Below, one piece after another: positions 1 to 13,200 of a stretch of DNA of 64,000 nucleotides. This DNA is from Coptis chinensis (taxonomy: Eukaryota > Streptophyta > Magnoliopsida > Ranunculales > Ranunculaceae). The stretch is from NCBI GenBank assembly GCA_015680905.1, contig CM027384.1, positions 74,061,501-74,125,500 of the forward strand. The letters run 5' to 3'. Each line of letters begins with the position of its first letter. Positions within the stretch are counted from its first letter, which is position 1. Below the pieces are notes generated by a model. The model made no database searches and was not told where the DNA came from. It worked only from the letters and a program-made list of their open reading frames with translations. The position numbers and the translations under genes are program-made.

Positions 1-759
1 GTCAGGCCCAAAGGGAGCACACGCCCATGCCATGAAAGGAAAAAAAAAACTCCGCTAAACAATCAGATAAGAGATGGCCATGAAATTGGCCTTGCCAAGA
101 GCGTGCCTGCGCCCATGCCTCCACACATCAGTTTTCGAGATTTTTGAAGTATCAAGCCTTGGAAGGTAGTTTGCACTCTCATCCAGGATTGGAGGGGTAG
201 TATTGTTTGGATGCTGTTATGGATGTTTGGATTTCTAGCTTCCGCACAGTTGGTATTGATGCCCATCTTCTGTCTCAGTTTCTAGAACATGATCAAGTTA
301 TTTGTTTGAAGTATTATAGGGGCACATGACCTCTATCTCACGAGAAATTATTCTTTCCATCTTCCACTGTTCTAGAAGTTTGCAGTCATAAAAAGGCATG
401 ACCCACCCTCCACTCTTTATAGTGAGTATTGTTTGATGCATGTTCTGTTAGAACTTTTTTTTGTGTATTGGAGTATGAAGTATTGTTTTTTTGAAGTGGG
501 CATTGGTTGTTGTATAAGTTAGTATTTGGTTTTCTCTGTTTCAAGTTCAAGTCGGAATAGACAAGTCTTTGTATGTTCCTACTCAACCTTGTATTTCCAA
601 CTTGAGAGGCGGAATAGGGAGATATGAAGACATTCAGTAGTATATGAGGGAAGAAGAATATGGAGACGTATGAGAAAGAGTACTCATGTCTCCATATTCC
701 GGCATGCCTTAACGAACTCTTCATGACAAGGCATATCCACTATTCAGTCTTCATTATTT

Positions 760-950
760 AGGTAGCAATCAAGCCTAAACTGCAATCTTCATGAGTATTC
801 AGGTAACAGTTAAGCCTAAACTGCAAGTATGTTTCAGGTAGCAGTCACGCCTAAACTGCAAGTATGTTTCAGGTAGCAGTCAAGCCCAAACTACAAGTAT
901 GTTTTAGGTAGTAGTCATGAGAGTTCAGGTAGCAGTCAAGTTATAACTGC
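760..950 (+). repeat. About 35-bp tandem repeat inside element A
   Basis: A unit that begins AGGTAGCAGTCA and continues with CTAAACTGCAAGTATG recurs about five times with a period near 35 bp and moderate divergence. It lies in the internal region of the LTR element, upstream of its polypurine tract. Similar GCAGTCA-containing repeats occur at about 58915-59020 in the related element. Confidence 0.7.
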
Positions 951-1350
951 ACCAATATTCAGTATTCAATATTCAGGAGTACCCATAATAGTATTTTGTT
1001 AACATTAACAGTGATATTGATAGTAGCGGCCAAGAAGCGCACATCAAGTCAATGTTATTGTTTTCAATTTATATTATGACAACCATAATAGCGAATGGAG
1101 TGAGTAGTAACCAAGCAGTGCGCCACTAAACCGGTGTCATGATTTCAGTTTGTGACTGTGGTACACCTTCAGTATTCAGGTTAGGTCATTGCCTACACCG
1201 ACAGTTTCACCTCTAGAACGTCTCAATAGTTGTTCGAGTTCTTCAACTAAAGATAGTTCTATGCGAAAGGGGGAGCAGTATTCTTATCTTTGATTTTTGT
1301 AATCCAAGCTGTAATTTGCATAGTTTGCATAATTAAAACTTGAGGGGGAG

Positions 1351-1596
1351 TGTTAGAATATGTCCAATATGGAAAATCCCATGTTTCTATAAGTGTGGAC
1401 ATCCATATCTAGTAGTTTCTATTATCATGTTTTAGTTTAGTATAAGTATGTAACTATGGGTGGAGAACACAATCTCTCAAAGACAAGAACCCTCTAACCC
1501 TAATCAATCTCTAGTCTTCTTTGTTCTTCTTCTTGGTTTATCTAATATATCAATGTCACAACTCTCCTAGCATCACCACTAACATATAATTCAATA
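1351..1596 (+). repeat. 3' LTR of element A
   Basis: It begins TGTTAGAATATG directly after a G-rich polypurine tract and ends near 1596. It aligns over its length with the two LTRs at 57699-57975 and 59247-59507, including the shared core GTGTGGACATCCATATCTAG and the segment TATCAATGTCACAACTCT. It is shorter than those copies because it lacks one internal segment. Confidence 0.8.
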
Positions 1597-4237
1597 GAGA
1601 CAATTTTTCAAAAGGAGTTATAGACATTGTTTGTGAAATGATTATGTATATCAAGAAGACAAAAGTTTGAAAAATGTCCACCCAAAACTTTGGTGGTACA
1701 TTGTTGTGAACAATAAGTGTTCTAGCAACTTCAGTGATATGACGATGTTTTTGTTCAGCAATGCCATTATGCTGAGAAGTGTGTGGACATGAGTATTGCA
1801 AAGAAATACCATGTTCATGTAGATAATTTCTGAAAATGTGGCTTTTGTGCTCTCAACCTTCATCACAACAATGAAAACCTTTTATTTTCAAATCAAGTTG
1901 ATTTTCTACACTGTTTTTGAATATTTGAAAAACTTAGAAGAAATTTGATTTCTTATATAATGGAAATATCCATGTATATTTGGACCATTCATCAATGAAA
2001 GAAACATAATATAAGAACCTTGTGATAGATGGTATTGAGGAAAGTCTCCATAAATCACTATAAATCAATTGTAAAGATTTTGAAACACATGAAGTAGATG
2101 GGACAAAAGACAATCTTATACTTTTCCCTTTATTACAAGAAGAACAAAACAACAAATCATTAGTCTTGCCGTGAGTAGGCAGACTATATGTAGACATTAT
2201 TTTAAAAAATAAACATTGTTTGGATGGCCTAATCTATGATGCCAATTTTGTGCAGTAGTCATGACTCCAACAAAAGCTTGAGAGTTGTGTGCAGCTGAAG
2301 AGATGAAAAAAGATTGTGTTGATGCATGAGAAGGAGTTGATGAATGATGCAAAAACTTCATGAGATAAAGTCCATTCTCATGAGTCTCTTGGAAAACTAT
2401 CTTCCCCAAATTATCCTTCACAAAAAAAGAAAACGGAGTAAAGGTTATGGCACAATTGTTATCTTTGATTAATTGGTGAACAGAAAGAAGATTTTGTGAT
2501 ATATGAGGCACATGCAAAATATTTTTCAAATGAAATGAAGAATTTGAAGTATGAGCAAAGGAATTACCAATATTGTTTATCTCAAGAGCTTGACCATCAT
2601 CCACGAGGACTTTGTCATTTCCAGTGTAAGATGCATGTTGCGCCAGATTTTTAAGGTCAACAGTCATATGGTTTGCAGCTCCTGTGTCAGCCACCCAAGT
2701 TGTATCAGGAGATGGACTTGAGCATGTTGGAACAGAACCTCTTTGAGCAGCCATAACTTGTAGTTTTGAAGGTGGCTGTCTCCCTTGATAAGCATGATTC
2801 ATCATATTAAAACAATCAATAGCAGCATGGCCTCTTCTGCCATAGATTTGACATTGAATCCTTCCTATAGGTGGTTGATAATTGCTTGATTTTAGACCTT
2901 GTGAATACTGATTACTTGAAGTTGATCCTTGAATATAACTCATATAGTTTTGATTATAACCTCTGCCTTGAGTATTATTATTATAACCACCGCTTCCCCT
3001 TGATCTACCTCTTCCTTTGTTTTGTTGACCTTGATAACCATTGCCTTGATAACCAAAATTCTTATAAGCATTTGAAGAAGCATTAACACGTACTGAATGC
3101 TTGAGGTGAAGATGCAACAAGATTTCTATTTCTTTCTGTAACAGTAATCTCTTCACTCAAGAAAAGATACATAATGCTTCATATTCAGATGGTAAACCAT
3201 TATAAACATAGGAAACCAAGTAGGCAACACTTATCACAACACCAGCAGCTGCTAAACTATCCGATATTTCTTTTATCCTCTGTAAAAACTCTCCCATGGA
3301 GTCATTCCCTTTCTTTGCTTGCTTGAAGTTTGTTCTTTAACTGATGTTGATGAGACTGAGTAATAGCTGCAAACCTTCTTTCTAAAATATTCCACAAATC
3401 TTTTGAAGTCTCCATTCCAATCACATATAGAAGTACAGTTTCAAATAGTGTAGCATTGATCCAGATCAATAGAATTTGATCTTGCTTTACCCAGTAAACT
3501 TTTGAGGACATGGAAGTGACCCATCAGCATAACCAAGAAGATTGTTGCTTCGAAGTATTGGAAGGAAGAGTGATTTCCAAAGTAGAAAGTTACCCTTATT
3601 CAATTTGATTGGAACAAAGTGACTTAGGTTGATTGAAGCAGTAATTGATGTATTTGATGCCATTTCTAAGAAATTTCTCAAAGAAAGCATATTCAATTTG
3701 TAATGAAAACTGAGTAGAACAACAGTAATCAAAAGATTCAAGAGATGATTGAGATTTAACTCAAAATCAAAAGATTGAAAAGATCGATAGATGAAACCTG
3801 ATGATTCAAGTTGAATCGATGAACCTTTTGTTCAATTTGAAGAATAGGAATCACAGAAAACACAACCAGCGAACGTTTTGTTTGATTTGAAGATGAAAAA
3901 GAACTAGCTTCTTTACTTTAATGGCGGATCAATGAAGATCATAGCTTCAAAGGCTCCGATACCATGAAACAAGTTTTGAATCCAAAACTAAATTTAGAGA
4001 AATGAGTAGAAGGAAATTATTTCATTAACCTTGAATGAATGATTACATGAGGTATTTATACAATGAGCATTCTAGTCAGTTAGAGGTTTGCTAGAAATCT
4101 ATTACATTTGTCAAAGTGCAATTATAACTGAATTCATTCTAGAAGCTTGAAGGTGGTTATAACATAATGTTGAGTTGGATGAATATGTGGTTATAGATGT
4201 TCTGGAAACTCTTCAAGTCTTATATTTCTATACAACA
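1597..4237 (-). mobile_element. Ty1/Copia retrotransposon fossil (element B)
   Basis: Reading leftwards from about 4237 this element has a 5' LTR, a primer-binding site (3952-3964, complementary to initiator tRNA-Met), a Copia gag N-terminus (about 3741-3487), more gag (about 3511-3302), a zinc-knuckle-like stretch and a protease with the DTGA core. A gag-pre-integrase WHHRLGHPN motif and an integrase core with HNGIAE follow. The integrase ends at 1597, where element A begins, and no reverse transcriptase or RNase H is in the window. The Copia order (integrase before reverse transcriptase) fits what remains. The element is broken in several places and is old. Family and parts are clear; the exact LTR limits are inferred. 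Confidence 0.85.
3965..4237 (-). repeat. 5' LTR of Copia element B
   Basis: On the minus strand this segment begins TGTTGTATAG and ends TTGTTTCA, immediately before the primer-binding site GGTATCGGAGCC. The 3' border is firm because the primer-binding site fixes it. The 5' border (4237) is placed at the nearest TG and is less certain. No second LTR for this element is in the window. Confidence 0.6.
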
Positions 4238-4803
4238 GAGGAAAACTGGGTATAAATGTATAATACCAATTCAGCACCTAAAAAATCAGAATGTCCAAAC
4301 CCAAATCAATCTACTACCAATTGAAAGAAAAACACATGAAATTTAACAGAAGCCAAAAGGTACAACTACTATAAAATACCTTTTTTTTTTTTTTTTTTTT
4401 TTGATAAAAATGCTCTTCAATGGTACCTTGTGATACAAAAATTTTGATATTCAATCGCTCATCATCATCTTTTCACTCTATTTGAGTGCCCCTATCTATA
4501 ACGGGTTATAGTTGTATCAACGTGGAGTTGGTATGTAATGATAAAAAAGGATGATCGGTTCAACTAATTCGGGGTGATTGAAGAAGGACTGAAGGAGAGA
4601 AATGAGAAGTAGTGACTGAAGCAGAGAAGTGCAGGAGAGGAAAACCAGGTCTTGCGGGTGTTGATGTTAAAAAAGGAGTTTAGATAACATATATGTGTAG
4701 GAAAAGTAGAAAGTGTTAGAACACAAACTCTGAGTCACCGTTGATTTTCATCGTACATATCTAAACTTCTTATCTCAAGATAGATAAAACACACACCTCA
4801 AGA
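4238..4803. other. Unassigned spacer with a poly-T tract
   Basis: No gene is recognisable. A run of about 22 T lies at 4381-4402, which could be the tail of a minus-strand retroposon, but no body could be assigned. The last eight bases (4796-4803, CCTCAAGA) are the left target-site duplication of the next element. Confidence 0.5.
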
Positions 4804-5783
4804 TAGGGGTGATAAAAGGGCCGGGCCGGGCTAGCCCGGCCCTCAAACCATAAAAGCCCTCATGATTGAGGGCCGGGTCAAATTCATAATTTGATATTGA
4901 GGGACAGTCGAAAGTAGGGTCAAGCGTGAAAACTCAAGCCCTTAACCATCGGCCCTCATTTTTTAAAAAATGAATGGCGGGTCAGGGCCTTCTAATTATA
5001 CTTCACTAGTTTTATTTTTTTTGTAATTTTTTTTTTTTTAATTGATTTAATGATATGTATATAAATTACAAAACTAATTCTTATATCTTTAAAAAAAAAT
5101 AGATAAAGATGGTGGAAGAGATGATATTCTTAAAATATCTACATTTTTAATACTTAACTATGTTGTTAAGTTGAATTTTCATGTATGACTTATATACATA
5201 TCATTAAATCAATTACAAAAGTCATATATTATATTATGTTATAATTTATCCCCTATTGAAAACTAATTTAATAATTTTTTATACAATTTAGATAATTATA
5301 GTATAATACATAAATATAATGTAAAATAACAAGAAAATATGGTTTTCTTTTAGGGTTTACACAAATATATAGTATAATACATAAATTATCACCTCTATTT
5401 TGGGTTTACACAAAATAATCATAATTCACTTTTTCTTTTTATATTTGAACTCTTTTACTCAAATTACAAAATACCTCATATGATATGTGGTAAACTACTA
5501 TTATTAAACATCATTTGTAGTGAAAATATTTAGTTCAAATAGGGATAATTGTGGTTTACATATATAATGTAAAAAATAAAATATATCTTATCGAAAAAAA
5601 AAAACTAGGGCCAAGTGAGGGGCTTGGAAGGGGGCCAAATTCATTTATGCTCTAGAACTTTTTTTATTTAAAAAGCATGAAATAAATCTGTGAGGGCCAA
5701 ACTTTTGGGGTTTTGACGCCAAGGTTTTGAACATGGACGGGTTGGGCGGGTTGAGGGCCCGAGGGGCCAAATTATCACCCCTA
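4804..5783. mobile_element. Non-autonomous hAT-type DNA transposon
   Basis: The 980-bp element starts TAGGGGTGATAA and ends TTATCACCCCTA, giving perfect 12-bp terminal inverted repeats. It is flanked by a perfect 8-bp direct repeat CCTCAAGA (4796-4803 and 5784-5791), the target duplication length expected of hAT elements. The subterminal regions are rich in GGGCC and GGCCC blocks in both orientations. The interior is AT-rich and holds no transposase frame. Intact ends and an unmutated duplication suggest a fairly recent insertion. Superfamily is inferred from duplication length and TIR style. Confidence 0.88.
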
Positions 5784-6613
5784 CCTCAAGACACCATAAT
5801 CTGGAAAAAAAAAACTATTTTTTAAAAGAGCAAAATTACAGTTTTGCCCTCCAAAAGAGCCAAAAAAAAAAAATATATTGTTTATCGATCCTCATATTTC
5901 TATATATATATACATGAGTGTGCGAACCGTGCTACGCATTGGTGTTTTTTCAAATCTTTAAATCTGTCCCTCTAACATCTCTATGATAGTATGATTTTTT
6001 GAATTCTAGTTATAATCTAAAAAATAATATAAAAACATTAGGAGGGGTTGAATATAATTTGAGTAACGTGAATGAGGTTTTCTAAATTATTTTAAATAAT
6101 ATGAAGCTAATTCTAATTTCAATAAAGTGAGAGTTTTTGGTAAATTGTTTAAAAAGAAAGGAGCTGATTAGAATAATTAAGGGAGGTGATTCTAAAATCA
6201 TAAAATAGAGAGATTACAAATACACAGTTCGGTTGAGAAATTTTCCTCCTAAATATCCGGCTATCATATAGTGTAGATATATATGACTATATTGCTATGT
6301 TACATATAGAAATGACATATGTATTTCAAAAGTGGACTTGCACATTGAAGTAAGGGTTGATTTTCGGTAAAGATGACTTACCTACTATAATATCTCCACA
6401 AAAATTAGCTCAATTGGATGTGTCCAATCTTGTAAAAAGATATTTAAATTATGGACCGTCAGATAAATTTCTAACTTAAACTCAACTTTTGGTAGGGTTA
6501 GACATATTCAAAGGAGTTGATTTTTTGTGGAGATCGCATCCCTAGAAAACCAGTTTTTAGTTCATTGTGTAGGTAAGTAGGATTGCGTATATCATTTCTG
6601 TATATAGATAGAT
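5784..6613. other. Unassigned AT-rich spacer with a MITE-like stretch
   Basis: No coding sequence is supported. About 6370-6545 holds a degraded inverted-repeat pattern (ATCTCCACAAAAATTAGCTCA and its partner TTTTTTGTGGAGAT) of the same style as the fold-back MITEs at 21.5-23.0 kb, so it is probably a decayed relative. The rest shows nothing recognisable. Confidence 0.4.
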
Positions 6614-7258
6614 AGGGTGTTCATGGGTCGGTTCCGCTCGGTTCTTATCGGTTTTGGGTTCGGTTCTATTTTTAACGGTTCCTACCAGGTTCGGTTCTTT
6701 CAGTTTTTTTCTTATATTTAGAAAACCCGAAACCATACCCATTAATTAAGTCAGTTCCAGTTCGGGTTTCGGTTCCTTCTCAGGTTATACATTATTATTA
6801 TTACTAAAATTACATTTTTAATTACGTAACCGATATAAAAGTTGGTTGTTAGTGCAACAATAACACTTTTTTTTTTTTTATTGGTAAGCCTGTTTTTTAA
6901 ATGAGATCAGTAACTCTTTGATGCTGGCGGGGTTCGATCCCCAGACCTTTGGTATCATCACCCAAAGATTTTACCGACTTTGTTAGTCGGCACCTGCAAC
7001 AATAACACTTGTAATGGTCATAAATTCAATAATCTTTGAAAGTTTTCTAAAAACTTTAAATAAATCTCTTAAATTGTACATAAGCATGTATTAACTTGTA
7101 TTTCAAATTGAACACGTGTATATTATAATATACATAAATACATACGTCCTATATAATATATATCACACACTAAATTGCTAGCATTAATTACATGCATTCA
7201 TAATTATATATATACATGTATACACGTCCAATATATCAAACACGTGCACTTATATAAA
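6614..7258. mobile_element. Left arm of a TIR element split by a Helitron
   Basis: The sequence opens AGGGTGTTCATGGGT and continues with repeated CGGTTC motifs. The matching inverted end, ACCCATGCACACCCC with CGGTT-rich subterminal sequence, lies at 18390-18831. The interior of this arm is interrupted by a SINE (6869-6994). The pair looks like one hAT-like non-autonomous element of about 1 kb into which the 11.1-kb Helitron was inserted. The flanks are TA-rich, so a target duplication cannot be read reliably. Confidence 0.6.
6869..6994 (-). repeat. tRNA-derived SINE, copy 1
   Basis: On the minus strand this has an A-box-like start, a B-box-like GGGATCGAACCCC segment and an oligo-A tail that appears as a T-run on the plus strand. 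It is flanked by a perfect 16-bp target duplication, TGCAACAATAACACTT, at 6853-6868 and 6995-7010. The same family occurs at 22855-22981 and 23860-23995. Long perfect target duplications plus an A-rich tail are the hallmark of LINE-mobilised retroposition. The duplication is unmutated, so insertion is probably recent. Confidence 0.88.
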
Positions 7259-7288
7259 CTAGCAAGATGCACGTGCTGTGCACGCGGT
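7259..7288 (-). other. Helitron 3' terminal hairpin
   Basis: The minus strand reads CGCGTGC-ACA-GCACGTG, a seven-base stem with one G-T pair closed by a three-base loop, then CATCTTG and the terminal CTAG. A short GC-rich hairpin just inside a CTRR end is the known rolling-circle termination signal of Helitrons. Confidence 0.75.
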
Positions 7289-10200
7289 TGACAAACACAT
7301 TTATTTCATTATATATATAATATGTGATGTAAGTAAAGGCTAGTAAAATATGTGAATTTGAGTGATGTAGGTATTGGTTAGTGTAACATGCATGAATAAG
7401 AACTTTAAAGTTTGTTTGACCATTACATGTAGGACACACTCAAAAGCACATTGCATTATGGAATTGATTTTTTTTTTTTTTTTTTTTTGGAGGAGGAGGG
7501 GGAGGCTTTTTTTGAAAAATGTATTGTATCATAAACTTTGATATGCCTTTGATTGATATTGACAGAATGATAGATGAGTTTCTGAGGCCTTATAAGGAAA
7601 AGGCAGAAGGAGGCTGAACTTATTGGTTTGAAGCGTACAGTGACAAAAAGAGCCCAAAGCTTCAATTGTTCATGTAGCATGAATTCTTCTTTGTTGCTTC
7701 TATCACAACACTTTGAGAGGCCGGGTGAGGGCAATACAATGAAGCACTACTATAATGTATAAAACCAAGAAGAACCTCCAATTATGAGTACTACTCTTGG
7801 CATCGAAAAGTAAAAAAAAAAGCGAATTCTACAAGAATATATTTGAGTCCGAAATAGGTCCCTTCTCCGGCCATAACTCTATACTAACATATGCTTCTAA
7901 GCTAGACTATTTTTCCCATCTTCTAAAATGACGATGTGCAATCTAACAACTGACAGTTTATATACAAACTAATTGGTGACTTGGAGTAGTCCTTGTTTGC
8001 ATTTCATATTATCTTTTCCTAGCAATGGATAGTTCGATCATAAAATTACTTGATCCACATTTGAGATATTATAATTTATTTAAGCTCAATCGTTTTCAGT
8101 TGAATGTTAAGAGTGGGTACAAATTGTTAGATGTTGTGAACTCCAGTAGCGTGCTAAACATGTATTTGATAAGTGGTTATTCGGAAATTTTAATTGATAA
8201 GCTCTATATCTACGAACTGAAGTTTGGAAACATATTCCAGCCAAAAAGAAAAGTTTGGAAGCATCATTTGAAAACAGAAATTGCTCAAAGCACATATAAA
8301 AATTGTTCAGTAACGTAACTATACTGAACTAAAGAAGAAAAAGGCTTGTGACAAATCAAAACCATGGAATTATTCTGAACATATTCTAAATGGACCCAAC
8401 ATGAAATTTGGTGGCTTAAAAAAGAATCTTAAATAAAAGTCACCGACTACATGCATATATTTTTGCTTTGGTTTGCACATAAATAACAAATTGCAATTGA
8501 TCTAAAGAACATACATTTCATAACATTAAATTTATGGTACCAATATCTTCCCCCAAAAAAAGCGAGATTCATTGGAGGTTAATTACATTACGTATAAAGA
8601 ACAGTGTGAAGGCTATACAGGTGTGACTGCTTGCTTCATATTTTACAAAACTTACGTAATGGGCAAATTGACAATGGTTGACACTCCTACGATTCGGTGC
8701 CTATTGGCCTATCCTAACTGGTCAATAACACATATTTTGATTCTTTTGTATGGCTATTTTTTCCCTCTGTTTCCTAGTATTCTTTCTTGTGGTTTCTTGG
8801 GATTCAAAGCCACTTCAAAGATTATGTAGCATTTTATATCGTTAAGGTGAGCGGGAAAAATTTCTACTCCTCCAATGGTCCTCAAACCATGTTAGTCTAC
8901 TTGGGTCTTTCTTGCAATCTCATTTTTACCCATGTTGTTTCACACAAACTCCAACATAACATGCCGAAATTTTCCTTCAAAAATTCTAGGGTCCTTCGAC
9001 ATTGCATACAACGCTTTATGATTTAATCTTTGCTTGAAACGTAAGGCTTTGTAGGGATGTAATGCAAAAGTGAAAATGCACCAATTGTGAGTAAACAAAT
9101 GAGAAGTTTCTCTCTCAATAAAATTCATACACAAGCACATGTTCAATAGAATACCTCGGCCATGCTTCATCAAGTAGATGAAGGGTGCTTGATAGTAATA
9201 ATGGCGAAAAGCATCCGGAATACACACGGTGTGTTACTCGCTAAAGATCAAGGTTAAGTCCGTAATCCGCATGAAAGTAAATTACATGATTAGGGCACCA
9301 GGGGAAGACTTAAAAAGAAACAAAGAACCTGTTTTTTTCTTTTTTTTAAAAAATTGTTGTACCACACACTCGATCACACACAACAAATTAGTATTTCTGC
9401 GATTGCCATGGATAATGTACTTTTGACAAATCTGTTTCCTTTTCAAAATGCCAAGTTTTTATTTGATCATTGGTGTCATTTTGGCGGTCAGGTCGAGTGC
9501 TTTCAGAAAATACCTATTTTTATAATAGAACTTGTGCATCAAATTGTAATGTATCTTTCACAAGTCATATGTGTGTTAAAATGATGGCGGCAGGTCATGC
9601 TACAAAATCATATATGATACTGAGTCAATGAAACATCAGAAAAACTGAGATACAGGAAATATTAAACATTCACACTCCTAAATTGTCGCCCACCTCCTCA
9701 TAAAATGTCATTGTGGTGAGTCGATATCCTGCTAAAAGCATATACTCCTTTACTGACCCCTAAGATCTTTACGCTCATTGTCTTTTTTAAAGGACCCAAA
9801 TCAGAAAAGGAGAATCCCTCTTCAACTATTGCAAAGGTAGGTCTATCGATTCGCAGAAACATTTAATGAATCCCTCTTCTAATTAAATTTGGTTCGTTGG
9901 CTTTAAGTCTAGGGCAAACTCCCCGCTTCAATAATAGCTTGGATTTTGTCGTTTGTACCATCGAAAAGTAAGATAATGCACAAAGACGCATCGGGCTTAA
10001 GACTTCTTCACGATTTGAATGAATCCGGATGCTCAAAGCGCCGAAGTGCAAGTTTTGTATGCCATATTGTTTTCGAAAAGGAACATAACATCGTTAGTAA
10101 TCCCAACCTCTTAATAACCCCACAAATAAATAAAATGCAACTCATCACTAACCCGTTCAAATGGAGGTTGTGGTTTGCCTCTGCAAAATTGGATAGAGTT

Positions 10201-13200
10201 CATGTTGCATTTCTCAACATAGAGAATTTGGCATGCTCATTCAACTGTTGGCTAAACCAACATAAAATTAGACAATCGATCAACTACCTCATCATAGTTC
10301 TTATTACCAATAGCTTAACAGAACACAAAAAGATCATGAACTTCTGTCAAACAAATTAAGAATAAAACGTATATGAAAGACGATTGTAAGAGCCAAATAT
10401 TTACCCCATAGAACGATTGAACCCAAACTGCTCTATCAAACGGGCGCTACCTCTTGAGCTACAACATCTTGATCATCCCTTCCAGCCTCTAGAGCAAACC
10501 TTACAGCCTCCTAAGCACACCTTTCAATCTCCTGGGCACACCTTTCAGCCTCCTGAGAAATCCTCCTCGGCTCTCTACGTTTTGATGGCACTCACACCCA
10601 TTACGTTACGATCAAGGATTGAAATAGAAATTTTACATATAGTGCCTCTAACCAACAGAAGTATCAATTTATATATTGGACTCTAGATATCTCTTTCAAG
10701 ATTTGCATCATTCTATAGTTGGTACATAATCTTACGGAAAACCTTAGCAGCATGTTAGGTGAAAGTATGACTCCTTAAACTCAAAAATAGAAAATGTAAT
10801 GTAAAATATTAAACTCATAAATTTCCCAAAAATTATATTTTACATGCTTTGTTAGACGATAGTTCAAAAAGTAATCGATAATAAATCAACTAAGTTTCGG
10901 AGAAGATAGGAAAAGCGTGGTATTCCTGGGACCGTTTCACCTAATATATAGGAAGTTGTTCTAACCCTGAAAAATAGTATGGAATTTTAATGAACGTGGT
11001 ATCTGTTGCAAGAACTGAAAACATAATCTAGTTACTTTACTTCATAAAGCATCAAACACAATCAGTCATTTAATGAGCAATGTATGGAAACTGAACACAT
11101 AACACATTAAACACAATAATTATTACTATTTAGAACAACTAAGCAAAATAACATTCTTGTGTAAATTTGGAGTCTGCTGGCAGATTTGGAAATCGTTAGT
11201 TCAATTGATGGTTATATCAAAGCCACAAAGACCGCAATTCCAATGCAAGTTCATCGAAGCTAGTTATTTAACCCTGTTCAATTCCTTTGGTCTTAAGTCA
11301 CAACTTCACAAGTTCCAAATAGGATTCCAGAAAAAATTTGACGAAAACAAAGAAGAAGCATGCCAGAGTCTCACATATAATCACATTCCTCAACATTGTT
11401 ATCTCACTCAAAACTACATACTCATAGTTTTTACATCTTATAAGAACTCTATTATATATTAAGAGATTAAGACTAAACAACCCCTGAACATAGTAATCTA
11501 CTACTACACATAGAAACCATGAATTCCAATATTACCACAATCCTCTTCTTGATGTGTATTAGTCTTGTATTTCTTAAAGCGCAAGAAGAGCTCCTCATGA
11601 CATAAGTTCTTTCCATAAGTTCTTCCACCCATCTCCACCAACTTCCAAAGATTTCCATACATTCCTCGGCCATCAGCCTTGTGCCCCATTGCCGTCTTCC
11701 CCTATCGTTAATTTCTAGTACACCAAGAATATTACATACCACTCGAGCACCCAAAACCAATATACCTAACCTATGCTAATTACTTTTTTTTTTAGTTAAA
11801 AAGGGGACCAATTCAAGTACACTTGTTAGTTGGATGAGTTGTGATAATTGGAAAGTTTCTCTTAAGATCCGACAAAGAGAAGTGTTAATGTTGAAGTAAA
11901 AAAATAGCGGTATAATATACAGATGTATGAGTATTTAGAATCTTACAGGTATGCTCCTTTACACATTAGGAAAATGTGTCCTTCCCTCATCCCACACAAT
12001 AATGATAGTCTTTTTGTTTGCTACTCAACCCCATGGCTCCATTTCCGTTGGTAAGGCAATCGAAAAACACCAATAAAATGAGCATTGAATCCAAATTCAA
12101 ACCCAAATGAAGACTTAGTAATTAAGAGAAACCAGGTTGTAAGTTTGGATATCCGATTCCAAGCCGAAACATAATCTTGACTTGGCTAGATTGGTTATAC
12201 TCCGACTCCCTCGACCTTTGACCCAATAATGTGCATGCATTCTTAATACGGTTGATTGTATGTTTACCTGTAATGGACCCCTTCTTCTCTTTTAGTCATC
12301 TTGCTTTCTCGCCTAAGCCTTGGTTGAAGCCTAAAGGGCTCTTCAGAGCCTATTTTCCCAAAGTTTTGGAACCTTACTTTCTATTTGAGACTTTTTGTTT
12401 ATGCTTTGAGATATATTCAAATATGTGTTATCAATAGCTTCGCTTGTTATTGTTGACGCTTGCTGCTAATTAAAACCTAATAGCAAAATGATTAAATTCC
12501 AGTCAAATGCCTATCTCACTCGAGCTGATTCAGATAAAGCAACACACCTATAACTATATCCTCGTAAATGCCCTAATAGTAACACAACAAATGAAATGTT
12601 CAACTTTTTCTAAACTTAGCAAAGAATATCACTTGAAATGTTCGATTTCACTGCAGCGTCCTAGAGATATCAATGTTATCTATGATGATCCTTCCCCTCT
12701 TTGGTTTGATTAGTCTAAATAGAGCTTGGATAAGCGTTGATTTACCACTTCCAATCGTCCTACTATTCCAATTTTCTTTCCACCGAAAATGAACACGATA
12801 CATTATGAAGGACAACATGAAGACTCTCCTTATAACAAACCTTAAAAATAATAATTTTCAGAAAATAGAGATAATCAAGTTGAAATAACGGAATGAATTA
12901 TTTTTATATAAGGTTTATGGATATAATCATAGCAATCATTAACAAAGCGAATGCAATCATAAAAGAAAAGCCTAACTAACCTTCGATCAAGATGTTCAAT
13001 TGTTCCATTCTCTCGCCATGAGGATGGAGGGCGAGAGTCCTCAATGATGAGTGGAGCCTCACTTGGGAGTTGAGAATACCGATGAATACGCCAATAGAAA
13101 TAATTTTGTTTTCAAGCTTGCAAAAGCTCAATATCCACCATGATAAGCGTGCATTTAAGTTAAGGTCATACATACGCGACGACGGCCAAAGCCTGCCATA

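Larger units (their letters stand above)
1..1596 (+). mobile_element. Short LTR retroelement fossil, 3' part (element A)
   Basis: This is the 3' half of an LTR element that runs in from the left edge of the window. A polypurine tract ending in a run of G lies at about 1339-1350 and is followed by a complete LTR (1351-1596). The last 200 bases of the internal region match the internal region of the element at 57699-59507, so the two belong to one family. No gag or pol reading frame is visible, which suggests a non-autonomous element, although its 5' half is outside the window. It appears to have inserted into the minus-strand Copia element that starts at 1597, because the Copia integrase frame stops exactly at the LTR border. 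Seen in sequence: LTR, polypurine tract, family match. Inferred: insertion order. Confidence 0.75.

Noticed and set aside
5885-5950. Possible Helitron-like start near a GAACCGTGCTACGCA motif
   Set aside because: The phrase resembles ends of some plant rolling-circle elements, but no TC/CTRR pair or second copy was found.
10020-10360. 137-codon plus-strand frame at 9946-10359 as a gene
   Set aside because: Composition is that of surrounding AT-rich DNA and no domain or second copy supports it.
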